Of a stretch of DNA of 64,000 bases, positions 52,208 to 59,826 are shown piece by piece; the stretch's first letter is position 1; every line of letters starts with the position of its first letter. The DNA lies in contig NZ_WGNY01000021.1 of assembly GCF_016124325.1 (NCBI RefSeq), positions 1 to 64,000 on the forward strand. Direction: 5' to 3'. Under the pieces are notes generated by a model, which worked only from the letters and a program-made list of their open reading frames with translations, did no database searches and was not told the DNA's origin. Origin of the DNA: Phenylobacterium sp. (GTDB lineage Bacteria > Pseudomonadota > Alphaproteobacteria > Caulobacterales > Caulobacteraceae). Position numbers and translations under genes: made by a program.

Positions 52208-52975
52208 TCAGCCCCCGCGGGCGACGAACCAGCCGTTGCGGAATCCGTCCGGGGCCTTGCCGTAGACGAACGGCTCGCCCTCGGGCGTCGTCAGCCGCCC
52301 GCCCGCCGCCTCCAGCACCGCGTGCCCGGCGGCGATGTCCCACTCCATGGTCGGGCCGTGGCGGGGATAGATGTCGGCGGCGCCCTCGGCGATCCGGCAG
52401 AGCTTGATCGAGGAATCCATCGGCTCGCGCAGGTCGAAGCCGTACTCCGCCGCCAGCTTGGCCGCGGTCTCCTCCTTCATCGTGTGGCTGACGAGCGCGA
52501 TGGCCGCCCCCTTGGGCCAGGGCCGCACGCGCACGGGCGCCTCGGGCCCGCCCTTGATCCGCTTGAGCGCGCCGCCGGGCGCCGTGAACCAAGTCTCGCC
52601 GCTGGGCGGGGCGACGACGGCGCCGGCCACCGGGCGGCCATGGTCGACCAGGCCGATGTTGACGGTGAAGTGCGGATCGCGCCGCACGAAGGCCTTGGTG
52701 CCGTCCAGCGGGTCCACCAGGAAGAACCGGGGCCCGATGGCGTCCGGCGTTCCGAACTCGCTCGCGTGCTCTTCGGAGATCACCGGCACGCCGGGGAACC
52801 GCCTGGCGAGGTGCTCGAGGATCAGCGCCTCGCCGCGCCGGTCGGCCTCGGTGACCGGGCTTTCGTCGGCCTTGGTCAGCACCTCCACGCCGGCTTCCCA
52901 GAGCGGCAGGATCAGATCCGCCGCCGCCTCGCAGATTTCGGCCAGCGCGCGGCCCAGCTCGTCAGTGTCGCTCAA
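52208..52975 (-). CDS. cysQ: 3'(2'),5'-bisphosphate nucleotidase CysQ
   Basis: 255 residues of the inositol-monophosphatase superfamily. Motif A FFLVDPLDGTKAFVRRD (metal-binding D88, D91 with the following G-T), the preceding acid PVISEEHASEFG, and motif B MEWDIAAGHAVLEAAGGRL are intact. The DGTKAF/EF form and the ISEEH segment favour CysQ, which hydrolyses PAP to AMP in sulfate assimilation, over SuhB. The start is TTG (52975), giving MSDTDELGRALAEICE; no better ATG exists nearby. DUF3553 gene lies directly upstream. Confidence 0.9.
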   Translation of the reverse strand: MSDTDELGRALAEICEAAADLILPLWEAGVEVLTKADESPVTEADRRGEALILEHLARRFPGVPVISEEHASEFGTPDAIGPRFFLVDPLDGTKAFVRRDPHFTVNIGLVDHGRPVAGAVVAPPSGETWFTAPGGALKRIKGGPEAPVRVRPWPKGAAIALVSHTMKEETAAKLAAEYGFDLREPMDSSIKLCRIAEGAADIYPRHGPTMEWDIAAGHAVLEAAGGRLTTPEGEPFVYGKAPDGFRNGWFVARGG

Positions 52976-52996
52976 GTCCCGCCTCGGTCCGTCTCG

Positions 52997-53200
52997 CTAG
53001 GGATTGTTGCGTCGGGGATCGTCGTCGACGAACTCCAGGGTCACCACCTGGGTGTCGATCGTCCGCTTGCCCGCATGTTCGAAGTTCACGGTCACCCTGC
53101 GGCCCGCCACCGACTGCACCTGGCCCAGTCCCCAGGCCGGCTCGGCGGGGTGTCGGACCAGGACGCCGGGCTCGAGGAAGGGATCCGGGAACCTGTCCAT
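52997..53200 (-). CDS. DUF3553 family protein
   Basis: 67 residues. The pattern FLEPGVLVRHPAEPAWGLGQ, VQSVAGRRVTVNFEHAGKRT, then LEFVDDD is the complete DUF3553 domain, common as a short stand-alone protein in alphaproteobacteria and related to the CarD-like/tudor-type beta fold found in some UvrD helicases. The function is not established; nucleic-acid or RNA polymerase contact is a reasonable guess. It is 21 bp upstream of cysQ on the same strand and divergent from chpT. Confidence 0.85.
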   Translation of the reverse strand: MDRFPDPFLEPGVLVRHPAEPAWGLGQVQSVAGRRVTVNFEHAGKRTIDTQVVTLEFVDDDPRRNNP

Positions 53201-53305
53201 GCCGGGCTGTCATAGAGAGGCGCGCGCGTTTCCCCAAGGCGCAAATGGCGCCCGCCCGCCAAACCGGATTCCCCTCCGCGCGGATGCACTCTAGGGTCGC
53301 AAGGC

Positions 53306-53956
53306 ATGACCGAGCCCCTCGCCCCCGCCGTACGCGCCGCCGAACTCGCCGCCTTCCTGGCGGCGCGGATGTGCCACGACTTCATCAGCCCCGCGAGCGC
53401 GATCACGTCGGGCCTGGATCTGCTGGAGGACCCGTCCACCAGCGACATGCATGACGAGGCCATGGGCCTGATCGCCGCCTCCGCGAAGAAGCTGGCCGAC
53501 CAGCTCGCCTTCTGCCGCGTCGCCTTCGGCGCTTCGGCGTCGGCCGAGACGTTCGACGTGCGCGACCTGGAGAAGCTCTCCCGCGGCGTGTTCGACCACA
53601 TGCGCGCCGACCTCGATTGGGCCGTCGAGGCGCCGGCGGTCAACAAGCCGACGGCCCGCGCGCTGCTCAACCTGGTGCAGATGGCGGGCGCGGCGCTGCC
53701 GACCGGCGGGACCGCCAAGGTGCGGGCTGTCCAGGACGGGGCGAACATGTCCATCGCCATCGAGGCCGTCGGGCCGCGCGCCCGCCTGCGGGCCGAGGTG
53801 GGCGAAGGGCTGCGGGGCGAACCCCTGGGCGAAGGGCTGCACGGCCACTGGGTGCAGGCCTACTACGCCTGGCTGCTGATCGGCGACGCCGGGGGGCGCG
53901 TCTTCGCCGAAGCCGAGCCCGAACGGGTGGTCTTCGCCGCCACCCTGCCGGCCTAG
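53306..53956 (+). CDS. chpT: Histidine phosphotransferase ChpT
   Basis: 216 residues. ChpT resembles a histidine kinase that has lost ATP binding: the DHp-like helices start AAFLAARMCHDFISPASAIT with the phosphorylated His at 24, followed by a degenerate ATPase-like domain (SIAIEAVGPRARLRAEVGEG). It relays phosphate from CckA to CtrA and CpdR and so controls the alphaproteobacterial cell cycle. A GANTC site (GATTC, 53267-53271) 35 bp upstream fits methylation-dependent control, but this is only suggestive. It is followed in the same direction by CheY-like and CheR-like genes, as in Caulobacter. Confidence 0.93.
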   Translation: MTEPLAPAVRAAELAAFLAARMCHDFISPASAITSGLDLLEDPSTSDMHDEAMGLIAASAKKLADQLAFCRVAFGASASAETFDVRDLEKLSRGVFDHMRADLDWAVEAPAVNKPTARALLNLVQMAGAALPTGGTAKVRAVQDGANMSIAIEAVGPRARLRAEVGEGLRGEPLGEGLHGHWVQAYYAWLLIGDAGGRVFAEAEPERVVFAATLPA

Positions 53957-54327
53957 CCCTCCAGATCCCGCGCCTTCACCAGCGCCTTGGGGGCGACCAT
54001 CCGCCAGGCCGCCTCCAGCATCCCCGCCATCTCGTCCTCGTCGATCGCGTCCAGGCGTACGAGCACGCCCGCGTAGCCGCGGTAATGGTCGTCGATGAAG
54101 AAGCGGTCGGGCGCGGTGTCCAGCAGCATCTCGCGCCGTTCGAAGCTGCAGCGCACCGCCAGCACGTCGAGCCTGGGGACCCGCGGCTTCTTCGGATGGA
54201 CCCGCTCGTTCCAGGTCCAGGCTAGGCCTTTGCCCGCGACCAGATAGGTCAGCGCGCGTTCGGTGGAGGCGTCGTGGCCCGACGGCAGGGCCTCCACGAG
54301 GCGGCGGAGCGTTTCGCGGTCAACCAT
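53953..54327 (-). CDS. MmcQ/YjbR family protein
   Basis: 124 residues with a CyaY-like/YjbR fold: RETLRRLVEALPSGHDASTE at the start, then GKGLAWTWNERVHPKKPRVP, LAVRCSFERREMLLDTAPDR and FFIDDHYRGYAGVLVRLDAI, matching the family's conserved 'y-f-T-x-h-y-x-g-x-x-x-v-l-v-r-l' segment. Members are proposed to bind DNA, but their role is unclear. Its stop overlaps the chpT stop on the other strand by four bases. Upstream it diverges from the CheY-like gene with 78 bp between. Confidence 0.85.
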   Translation of the reverse strand: MVDRETLRRLVEALPSGHDASTERALTYLVAGKGLAWTWNERVHPKKPRVPRLDVLAVRCSFERREMLLDTAPDRFFIDDHYRGYAGVLVRLDAIDEDEMAGMLEAAWRMVAPKALVKARDLEG

Positions 54328-54405
54328 GCCGCCAAGGTACGCCGACGTCAGCCGACCGTTAACCGGTTGGGCTTCAGATGGGCGGCGTAGAGGAGAGGGG
54401 CGGCC

Positions 54406-54780
54406 GTGACCTCGAAGACATGCCTTGTCGTCGACGACAGCCGTGTGATCCGAAAGGTCTCGCGCCGCATCCTCGAGGAGATGGGTTTCGAGGTGGCCGA
54501 AGCGGCTGACGGCGTCGAGGCGATGGCCTGGTGCGCGGCGGTGCTGCCGGACGTGATCCTGCTGGACTGGCGGATGCCCAACATGGACGGCCTCGAATTC
54601 GTCCGGCGCCTGCGCGCCGAGCCGAACGGCGCGGCCCCGAAGGTGGTGTTCTGCAGCGTCGAGAGCGATCTCGACGCCATCCGCGAAGCGCTGGACGCCG
54701 GCGCGGACGAATACATCATGAAGCCCTTCGACGGCGGCATCGTCGCCGGCAAGCTGGCCGCCCTGGGGGTGGCCGCGTGA
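54406..54780 (+). CDS. Single-domain CheY-like response regulator
   Basis: 124 residues, GTG start. A complete receiver with no output domain: TCLVVDDSRVIRKVSRRILE (acidic pocket), phosphoacceptor Asp in VILLDWRMPNMDGLEFV, switch Ser/Thr in VVFCSVESD, and the Lys of EYIMKPFDGG. Close relatives sit between chpT and a cheR-like gene in Caulobacter and relate to the Cle/CheYIII group. It is probably a phosphate relay or motility/adhesion effector. Its TGA overlaps the GTG of the CheR-like gene (GTGA), indicating translational coupling. Confidence 0.92.
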   Translation: MTSKTCLVVDDSRVIRKVSRRILEEMGFEVAEAADGVEAMAWCAAVLPDVILLDWRMPNMDGLEFVRRLRAEPNGAAPKVVFCSVESDLDAIREALDAGADEYIMKPFDGGIVAGKLAALGVAA

Positions 54781-55598
54781 TCCCCACCACCAACCGCATC
54801 TATCTCGCGGCCCTGTGCCTGGCCCGCGCCGGCCTGCGCATCGATTCCGACAAGACCTACCTGCTGGAAAGCCGGCTGGGCCCGGTGGCCCGGCGCGAGG
54901 GCTTCCCGTCGATCGAGGCCTTGATCGAGAAGCTGCGCGACGGAGGCGACGAGCGGCTGGCCTGGGCCACCGTCGAGGCCATGCTGTTGCCCGAGGCGGA
55001 GTTCTTCCGCGACCGGCGGATGTTCGAGACGCTGAGCGGCGAGGTGCTGCCGGCGATGGCGCGGGCGGCCGGCGGACGGCCGCTGCGGATCTGGAGCGCA
55101 GCCTGCGGGACGGGCCAGGAGATCTATTCGCTCGCCATGCTGCTGGCCGACGCCGCCGGCCTCGGCGACCGGGTCGAGCTGTTCGCCTCCGACCTTTCCG
55201 AGCGCGCGTTGGAGAAGGCCCAGGCGGCCGCCTTCTCGCAATTCGAGGTCCAGCGCGGCCTGCCGGCGCGCCTCCTGGTGCGCTGCTTCGAGAAGGAGGG
55301 CGAGGCGTTCGTGCTGTCGCCGCGTCTGCGCCAGATGGTCCGCTGGCGGCGGGTCAACCTGCTGGACGACGTCTCCGCGCTCGGCCGCTTCGACGTGATC
55401 CTCTGCCGCAATCTGCTGCCCCAGCTGGCCCCGGAGGCCAAGGATCGGGTGCTGCAATCGCTGAGCGGCGCGCTTCTGCCGGGCGGGCGGCTGGTGCTGG
55501 GGCCCGGCGAGGCGGCGGGCCGGGGCCTGACGGCCATCGATCCGGCGATCGGACTGCACGCCGCCGCGACCGGCGACGACGTGCGCTCGGCGGCCTAG
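54777..55598 (+). CDS. CheR-like methyltransferase with altered active-site motifs
   Basis: 273 residues, GTG start overlapping the upstream gene. The N-terminal helical domain is followed by RIWSAACGTGQEIYSLAMLL, the SAM-binding glycine loop of CheR, and VELFASDLSERALEKAQAAA (acidic loop). The usual 'TNxTxFFRE' segment is LLPEAEFFRDRRMFE, and the usual 'CRNVxIYF' is LCRNLLPQLAPEA, so the Tyr/Asn pattern at the methylation pocket differs. It may be a catalytically changed CheR. There is no receptor or cheB nearby. Coupled to the single-domain regulator, so signalling is likely non-chemotactic. Confidence 0.85.
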   Translation: MIPTTNRIYLAALCLARAGLRIDSDKTYLLESRLGPVARREGFPSIEALIEKLRDGGDERLAWATVEAMLLPEAEFFRDRRMFETLSGEVLPAMARAAGGRPLRIWSAACGTGQEIYSLAMLLADAAGLGDRVELFASDLSERALEKAQAAAFSQFEVQRGLPARLLVRCFEKEGEAFVLSPRLRQMVRWRRVNLLDDVSALGRFDVILCRNLLPQLAPEAKDRVLQSLSGALLPGGRLVLGPGEAAGRGLTAIDPAIGLHAAATGDDVRSAA

Positions 55599-55732
55599 TT
55601 CTTCGCGTCCTCGGCGGTGTCCGTCACGGCCTGACCGGCCGACTTCATGTCACGGCCGGCGCCCGACACGGTGTTGCAGGCGCTCACGGCGAGACTGGCC
55701 GCCAGCGCGGCCAGCACAATGATCTTACGCAT
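55595..55732 (-). CDS. Entericidin A/B-family small lipoprotein
   Basis: 45 residues: MRKIIVLAALAASLAVSACN with lipobox VSAC (lipidated Cys at 19), followed by TVSGAGRDMKSAGQAVTDTA and a short EDAKN end. The N-T-V-x-G-x-G-x-D-x-x-x-x-G-x-x-v pattern is the entericidin family signature. Entericidins are membrane lipoproteins, some stress-induced and linked to a small antidote/toxin pair in E. coli. Its stop overlaps the stop of the CheR-like gene on the opposite strand (CTAG, 55595-55598). Only one copy is present here. Confidence 0.85.
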   Translation of the reverse strand: MRKIIVLAALAASLAVSACNTVSGAGRDMKSAGQAVTDTAEDAKN

Positions 55733-55778
55733 GGTCTCATCTCCTCAGTCGGTCCCCGAAGGGTCCAACGGCAACGCC

Positions 55779-57497
55779 TCAGGCTGCGGCGCGGTTCCGC
55801 CGGGTGGCCCGCGGCGCGGGCTCGGCCGAGGGCGTCGGGAAGACCAGGCGCGCGGTAACGCCGCCGTCGCTGTTGCGCACCAGTTCCGCGCGGCCGCGCA
55901 GCTGGCGCGCGAAGGCGGTCATCAGGGTGCGGCCGACGCCTGAGGAGGCGAGCGCGCCCTCCCCGGGCTCGCCGTCGTCGCGGATCTCCAGTTCGGCCTC
56001 CTCGCCCCGCACCCGGAACGTCAGGGTCAGCAGGCCGCCGCGCTCGGCGAAGGCGTGCTTCTGGGCGTTGGTGATCGCCTCCACGGCGAACAGGGCCAGG
56101 GGAGCCAGCCGGTCGGGGTCGATCACCAGCGGATCGACGGTCAGTTCCGTGCGCACCGCGTGGCCGCGGACCGTCTCGCCGCTGATGAGCTGCGCGGTCA
56201 GCTCCTCGAGGAACGGCCGCAGGTCCACGCGCTTCAGGTCCGGGCCCTGGTAGAGCGCGCGGTAGACCAGGGCCAGGGCGGTGATGCGCTGGCGCGTGTC
56301 GCTCATGGCCGAGCGCGCCGCCGGATCGGCGAGCGCGCGCTGCTGCATGTTGAGCAGGCTGGAGATGACCTGGAGGTTGTTCTTCACGCGGTGATGGATC
56401 TCCCGCATCAGCGCGTCCTTCTGAGCCAGCGAGTCGCGCAGCGAAGCGTCGCGGCCGACGATGGCGTCGGCCATGTCCTCCAGGGTTTCGGCAAGGTCGC
56501 GGATCTCGGGCGGCATCTGTTCGGCCTGCACCGGGCGCACGCTGAGGCGGCCGCGGGCGTAGAGGGCCGCGATCCGCTGGAGGTAGGCGATCCATCGAAC
56601 CACCACGCGCTCGGTCACGACCGACACCGCCACCAACGCCAGCAGGAAGGTGAGCAGCGGGAAGACGATCCCGGTCAGGGGGTTCAGGCGCGCCCACGAG
56701 ATCAGGCCCGGCGATTGGGCCGAGAGCACCACATAGACATCGTCGCCGACCACCGGGGCGGCGGAGTAGACGCGCCGCCGCTTGCCGCTGTCCTGTCCGT
56801 ACCAGACCAGGGCGCCGCGAGCCTCGACCTTGGCGCGCCAGTCCTCGGGCAGCCGGGGGAAGGCCGTCGCATCGGTGGTGGTGATGTAGCGGCCGGTGCG
56901 GTCGACCAGCCCGACCTCGGCTCCCTTCGGCAGGGTCGGATCGTTGGTGTGCGGCTGCAGGCTCGAAAGCGAAACCACGGCGGCGAAGGCGCCGTCGAAC
57001 GCGCCGTCGGCGGCCGTGGCCCGCGCCGCGGTCAGGACGGCGGGCTCGTCGGCGTAGGTGGAGCCCGGGTCGCGGGTGACGGCGAAATCATCGCCGCCGG
57101 CGAGCTGACGGAACCAGGCGCGCTGCAACCGGGCGGCGTCGGCCGGCACCGGCCCGGCGGCGCAGACCACGCGGCCCAGCCGATCGAACCGGATCAGGTT
57201 GAGATAGCCCGGAATCCGGCTGGCCACCTGGGCCAGCCGCTGCGCGCACTGGAAGCCGACGGCGCCCGGCGCCAGGGTCTGCAGCAGCACGTCGGCGCTT
57301 TCCATCCGCGCCCGCGCCGTGGCCGCGCTCCGCTCGGCGGCGAACCCGAGGTTCTGCCGCAACTCGCGCCCCTCGCGCTGGAATCCGATGGCCGACTGCA
57401 GTGCGCCAAGGATCAGGACGGGCAGCAGAGCCGCCGCCAGGGCCGCGATCAGGCGAACCCGGATCGTGCTGAGCGTACTCCAAGGCACCCGAACCAT
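55779..57497 (-). CDS. phyK: General stress sensor histidine kinase PhyK (HisKA_2/HWE type)
   Basis: 572 residues. Membrane helices at ~14-38 and ~275-297 enclose a ~235-residue periplasmic sensor domain. A HAMP-like segment follows (RIAALYARGRLSVRPV), then the HisKA_2 element REIHHRVKNNLQVISSLLNM, with the phosphorylated His at 368, and a C-terminal ATPase (APLALFAVEAITNAQKHAF, then IRDDGEPGEGA). It phosphorylates or dephosphorylates PhyR in response to envelope or oxidative stress. It starts 10 bp after the ecfG stop on the same strand, so nepR-ecfG-phyK can be one transcript. Order matches Caulobacter. Confidence 0.92.
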   Translation of the reverse strand: MVRVPWSTLSTIRVRLIAALAAALLPVLILGALQSAIGFQREGRELRQNLGFAAERSAATARARMESADVLLQTLAPGAVGFQCAQRLAQVASRIPGYLNLIRFDRLGRVVCAAGPVPADAARLQRAWFRQLAGGDDFAVTRDPGSTYADEPAVLTAARATAADGAFDGAFAAVVSLSSLQPHTNDPTLPKGAEVGLVDRTGRYITTTDATAFPRLPEDWRAKVEARGALVWYGQDSGKRRRVYSAAPVVGDDVYVVLSAQSPGLISWARLNPLTGIVFPLLTFLLALVAVSVVTERVVVRWIAYLQRIAALYARGRLSVRPVQAEQMPPEIRDLAETLEDMADAIVGRDASLRDSLAQKDALMREIHHRVKNNLQVISSLLNMQQRALADPAARSAMSDTRQRITALALVYRALYQGPDLKRVDLRPFLEELTAQLISGETVRGHAVRTELTVDPLVIDPDRLAPLALFAVEAITNAQKHAFAERGGLLTLTFRVRGEEAELEIRDDGEPGEGALASSGVGRTLMTAFARQLRGRAELVRNSDGGVTARLVFPTPSAEPAPRATRRNRAAA

Positions 57498-57506
57498 CGG
57501 ACCGTC

Positions 57507-58115
57507 CTACCGGACGGTGCTTAAACGCTCCGCGTCGGCCAGGATAGAACGCATTGCGTCTCCGGCGGCCGCGCCATCCCGTTCGTAGCTTCCGTCGTCG
57601 AGGATGGCGTGCAGGGCGCGGCGGGCCCGGCTGACCCGGCTCTTCACCGTGCCCACGGCGCAGCCACAGATCTCGGCAGCCTCCTCATAGGCGAAGCCGC
57701 CAGCCCCCACGAGGATGAGCGCCTCACGCTGTTCGGCTGGCAGCATGGCCAGGCCCTGGCGCAGTTCGTCGAGCGCGACCGGCGCCTCGGGATCGTCCAC
57801 CGCCACCAGCGTGCGTTCGGCCGCCTCCTGGTCGAGCTGGCTCTGACGCCAGGACCGCCGCTTCTCGGAATAGAACTGGTTGCGCAGGATCATGAAGGTC
57901 CACGCCTTCATGTTGGTGCCCATCTGGAAGCTGGCGCGCGCGTCCCAGGCCTTGAGCATGGCGTCCTGCGCCAGATCGTCAGCGGCGGTGGGATTTCCGC
58001 AGAGGGTGCGCGCGAACGCCCGCAGGTGCGGGATCAGGGCCACCAGTTCCTTGCGGAACGCAGCGTCCTCGGCCGCGCTACGTTCCGGTCGCATCGTCCG
58101 GTTCGCCGCCGCCAT
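57507..58115 (-). CDS. ecfG: General stress ECF sigma factor EcfG (SigT)
   Basis: 202 residues. Region 2: LRAFARTLCGNPTAADDLAQ, DAMLKAWDARASFQMGTNMK and AWTFMILRNQFYSEKRRSW, the distinctive ECF15 signature. Region 4: LAMLPAEQREALILVGAGGF, then YEEAAEICGCAVGTVKSRVS. It directs RNA polymerase to GGAAC-N16/17-CGTT promoters, five of which are present within 2.1 kb. It is held by NepR and freed by phosphorylated PhyR. Its ATG overlaps the nepR stop (TGATG), so sigma and anti-sigma are translationally coupled and made in fixed ratio. Confidence 0.96.
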   Translation of the reverse strand: MAAANRTMRPERSAAEDAAFRKELVALIPHLRAFARTLCGNPTAADDLAQDAMLKAWDARASFQMGTNMKAWTFMILRNQFYSEKRRSWRQSQLDQEAAERTLVAVDDPEAPVALDELRQGLAMLPAEQREALILVGAGGFAYEEAAEICGCAVGTVKSRVSRARRALHAILDDGSYERDGAAAGDAMRSILADAERLSTVR

Positions 58116-58303
58116 CAGGCTTTCTCCGAGCCGCGCTCGTCGGCGCGGCGAAGGATGTCGAGGAATTCGTCGGGCACGTCCTCGTTGACCACCTCGTCAA
58201 ACAGTTGTCGCAGACGCACGCCGATCGCCTGCTGGCGCAGGCGGGCTTCGTCCAAGGCTGCGGACGCCTTTCGGCGGTCGGGGATCGGGCGCTGTTCGAT
58301 CAT
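58115..58303 (-). CDS. nepR: Anti-sigma factor NepR
   Basis: 62 residues from ATG 58303 (MIEQRPIPDRRKASAALDEA). The core RLRQLFDEVVNEDVPDEFLD ILRRAD is the NepR helix pair that binds EcfG or the sigma-like domain of PhyR. The frame continues to a TTG at 58363, but that codon overlaps the -10 element (58362-58365) of the EcfG-type promoter, so it is upstream of any transcript start. The shorter protein also has the usual NepR length of about 60. The stop overlaps the ecfG ATG by one base. Confidence 0.93.
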   Translation of the reverse strand: MIEQRPIPDRRKASAALDEARLRQQAIGVRLRQLFDEVVNEDVPDEFLDILRRADERGSEKA

Positions 58304-58361
58304 TTCTTCGGCGCCCCGCTCGCGCGGGGACCGCCCCCTCTTATGGTTCTTTCGCTCACTC

Positions 58362-58386
58362 AACGCCCTGCGTCCGCACCGGTTCC
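58362..58386 (-). promoter_or_regulatory. EcfG-type promoter of nepR-ecfG(-phyK)
   Basis: Minus strand GGAAC (58386-58382), 16-bp spacer, CGTT (58365-58362): an exact match to the alphaproteobacterial general stress promoter. It is about 60 bp before the nepR ATG and makes the operon autoregulated. Confidence 0.88.
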
Positions 58387-58426
58387 CTTCCCTTTCGCCT
58401 TAAGATGCGGAAAACCAGCGGCGAAG

Positions 58427-58451
58427 GGAACCGGTTCCCTACGGCGGCGTT
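58427..58451 (+). promoter_or_regulatory. EcfG-type promoter of phyR
   Basis: GGAAC (58427-58431), 16-bp spacer, CGTT (58448-58451), exact consensus, 82 bp before the phyR start. The -35 element is part of the palindrome GGGAACCGGTTCCC, whose other arm faces nepR with a poorer spacing (N18 before GTT). Confidence 0.88.
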
Positions 58452-58533
58452 TTCGGATCATGATGCGGGCTGTCGGGGAGCTTTGGCGCGCCAAGCTGCC
58501 GGCTGAGGCGCGCGATACGGAAAGGGACGACCC

Positions 58534-59325
58534 TTGAGCTTACTGGCCAGGCTTGCGCCTCACCTTCCTTACGTCCGCCGCTACGCGCGCGCGCTGACGG
58601 GCGACCAGACGACCGGGGACCACTACGTGCGCGTTGCGCTCGAGGCCCTGGCGGCGGGCGAAAGGACGCTGGAGGCCCATCTGACGCCGAGGGTCGCGCT
58701 CTATCACGTGTTCCACGCCATCTGGTGCACCTCGGGCGCCCAGCTTGAGACGGTGCAGGACAGCGCCGACGAGACCACGCGGCGGCTGATGCAGATCGCC
58801 CCGCGTTCACGCCAGGCGTTCCTGCTGACCGCCCTGGAGGGCTTCACGCCGTCCGAGGCCGCGCAGATCCTCGACACCGACTTCACCGAGGTCGAGCGGC
58901 TGATCAGCGAAGCCCAGACCGAAATCGACGCCGAGCTCGCCACGGACGTCCTGATCATCGAGGACGAGCCGGTGATCGCCGCCGACATCGAAGCCCTGGT
59001 GACCGAGCTGGGCCACACCGTCGTCGACATCGCCGCCACCCGCACCGAGGCCGTCGAAGCGGTCGCCCGCAAGACGCCGGGGCTGGTGCTCGCCGATATC
59101 CAGCTCGCCGACGGCTCCTCGGGCATCGACGCGGTGAAGGACATCCTGGGCCGCTTCGACGTGCCGGTGATCTTCATCACGGCCTTCCCCGAACGCCTGC
59201 TCACCGGCGAGCGGCCCGAGCCCACCTTCCTGATCACCAAGTCCTTCCAGCCCGAGACGGTGAAGGCGGCGATCGGCCAGGCGCTCTTCTTCCATCCGCG
59301 GGCGTCGAACCGGGAAGCCGCCTGA
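58534..59325 (+). CDS. phyR: Anti-anti-sigma response regulator PhyR
   Basis: 263 residues, TTG start with AAAGGGA upstream. Residues 1-130 are a sigma-factor mimic: MSLLARLAPHLPYVRRYARA (sigma2-like) and SRQAFLLTALEGFTPSEAAQ (sigma4-like). The receiver (137-255) has DVLIIEDEPVIAADIEALV, phosphoacceptor D188 in LVLADIQLADG, and the Lys of FLITKSFQPE. After phosphorylation by PhyK the sigma-like domain captures NepR and releases EcfG. Divergent from nepR with an EcfG promoter of its own, giving positive feedback. Confidence 0.96.
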   Translation: MSLLARLAPHLPYVRRYARALTGDQTTGDHYVRVALEALAAGERTLEAHLTPRVALYHVFHAIWCTSGAQLETVQDSADETTRRLMQIAPRSRQAFLLTALEGFTPSEAAQILDTDFTEVERLISEAQTEIDAELATDVLIIEDEPVIAADIEALVTELGHTVVDIAATRTEAVEAVARKTPGLVLADIQLADGSSGIDAVKDILGRFDVPVIFITAFPERLLTGERPEPTFLITKSFQPETVKAAIGQALFFHPRASNREAA

Positions 59326-59408
59326 GGCCGTCCGCCAGGGCCCTTCCCCGCCGAAGCTCAAGCCGCGATCCGATCGCGAAGGCGGCCTCCGCTCTTGCGG
59401 ATCACGCC

Positions 59409-59669
59409 CTAGTCGGTCGGGCCGGCGGGAGGCGTCGCGGGCGGCGGCGCGGGCGTGTCGAACGTCTGCGCCGCGTTCTGGCGCTCGGCCGGCGTCGGGC
59501 CGTTGTCGGGCGCCGCCGACGCGCGCCAGGCGTAGGCCGCCAGCAGGGCGAGCGCGGCGAGCGCGGTCCCGATCACCAGCACCCACAGGACGTGCGTACC
59601 GCGGCGCGCCTGGCGCGCGCGGGTGGCTTCGAGCACGGTCCGTTCCCGATCGTCGGTGGAATAGGTCAT
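59409..59669 (-). CDS. Small membrane protein, likely EcfG-controlled
   Basis: 86 residues from ATG 59669 (MTYSTDDRERTVLEATRARQ). A basic cytoplasmic N-terminus is followed by one membrane helix (about 27-48, HVLWVLVIGTALAALALLAA) and a Pro/Ala-rich tail (PAPPPATPPAGPTD). No family was recognised. A GGAAC-N17-CGTT promoter (59723-59748) lies 54 bp upstream, which would put it in the general stress regulon. ATG 59711 is a possible but less likely start, because it would leave only a ~6-nt leader from that promoter. Confidence 0.75.
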   Translation of the reverse strand: MTYSTDDRERTVLEATRARQARRGTHVLWVLVIGTALAALALLAAYAWRASAAPDNGPTPAERQNAAQTFDTPAPPPATPPAGPTD

Positions 59670-59722
59670 GGCGCTTGGCGTCCTTTTCTCGCGAGAACCA
59701 TCGAGTGGCACGGGCTGGTTTG

Positions 59723-59748
59723 AACGTCCGCGGCGGCGTTCGTGTTCC
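59723..59748 (-). promoter_or_regulatory. EcfG-type promoter of the small membrane protein gene
   Basis: Minus strand GGAAC (59748-59744), 17-bp spacer, CGTT (59726-59723), 54 bp upstream of the ATG at 59669. Confidence 0.8.
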
Positions 59749-59796
59749 GGAAAGCCGGGCTCGCGAGGCGGGCGTGAAAATATTGACCCGACGTGG

Positions 59797-59821
59797 GGAA
59801 CGCTTCGGTTGTGACCGGGTT
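59797..59821 (+). promoter_or_regulatory. EcfG-type promoter of the candidate sRNA gsrN
   Basis: GGAAC (59797-59801), 16-bp spacer, GGTT (59818-59821). It differs from GGAAC-N16-CGTT only in the first base of the -10 element. Transcription would begin near 59827. Confidence 0.75.
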
Positions 59822-59826
59822 CTTAT

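Noticed and set aside
58413..58438. Sixth EcfG promoter on the minus strand from the other arm of GGGAACCGGTTCCC
   Set aside because: The spacer before GTT is 18 bp, one longer than expected, and a perfect promoter for nepR lies just downstream.
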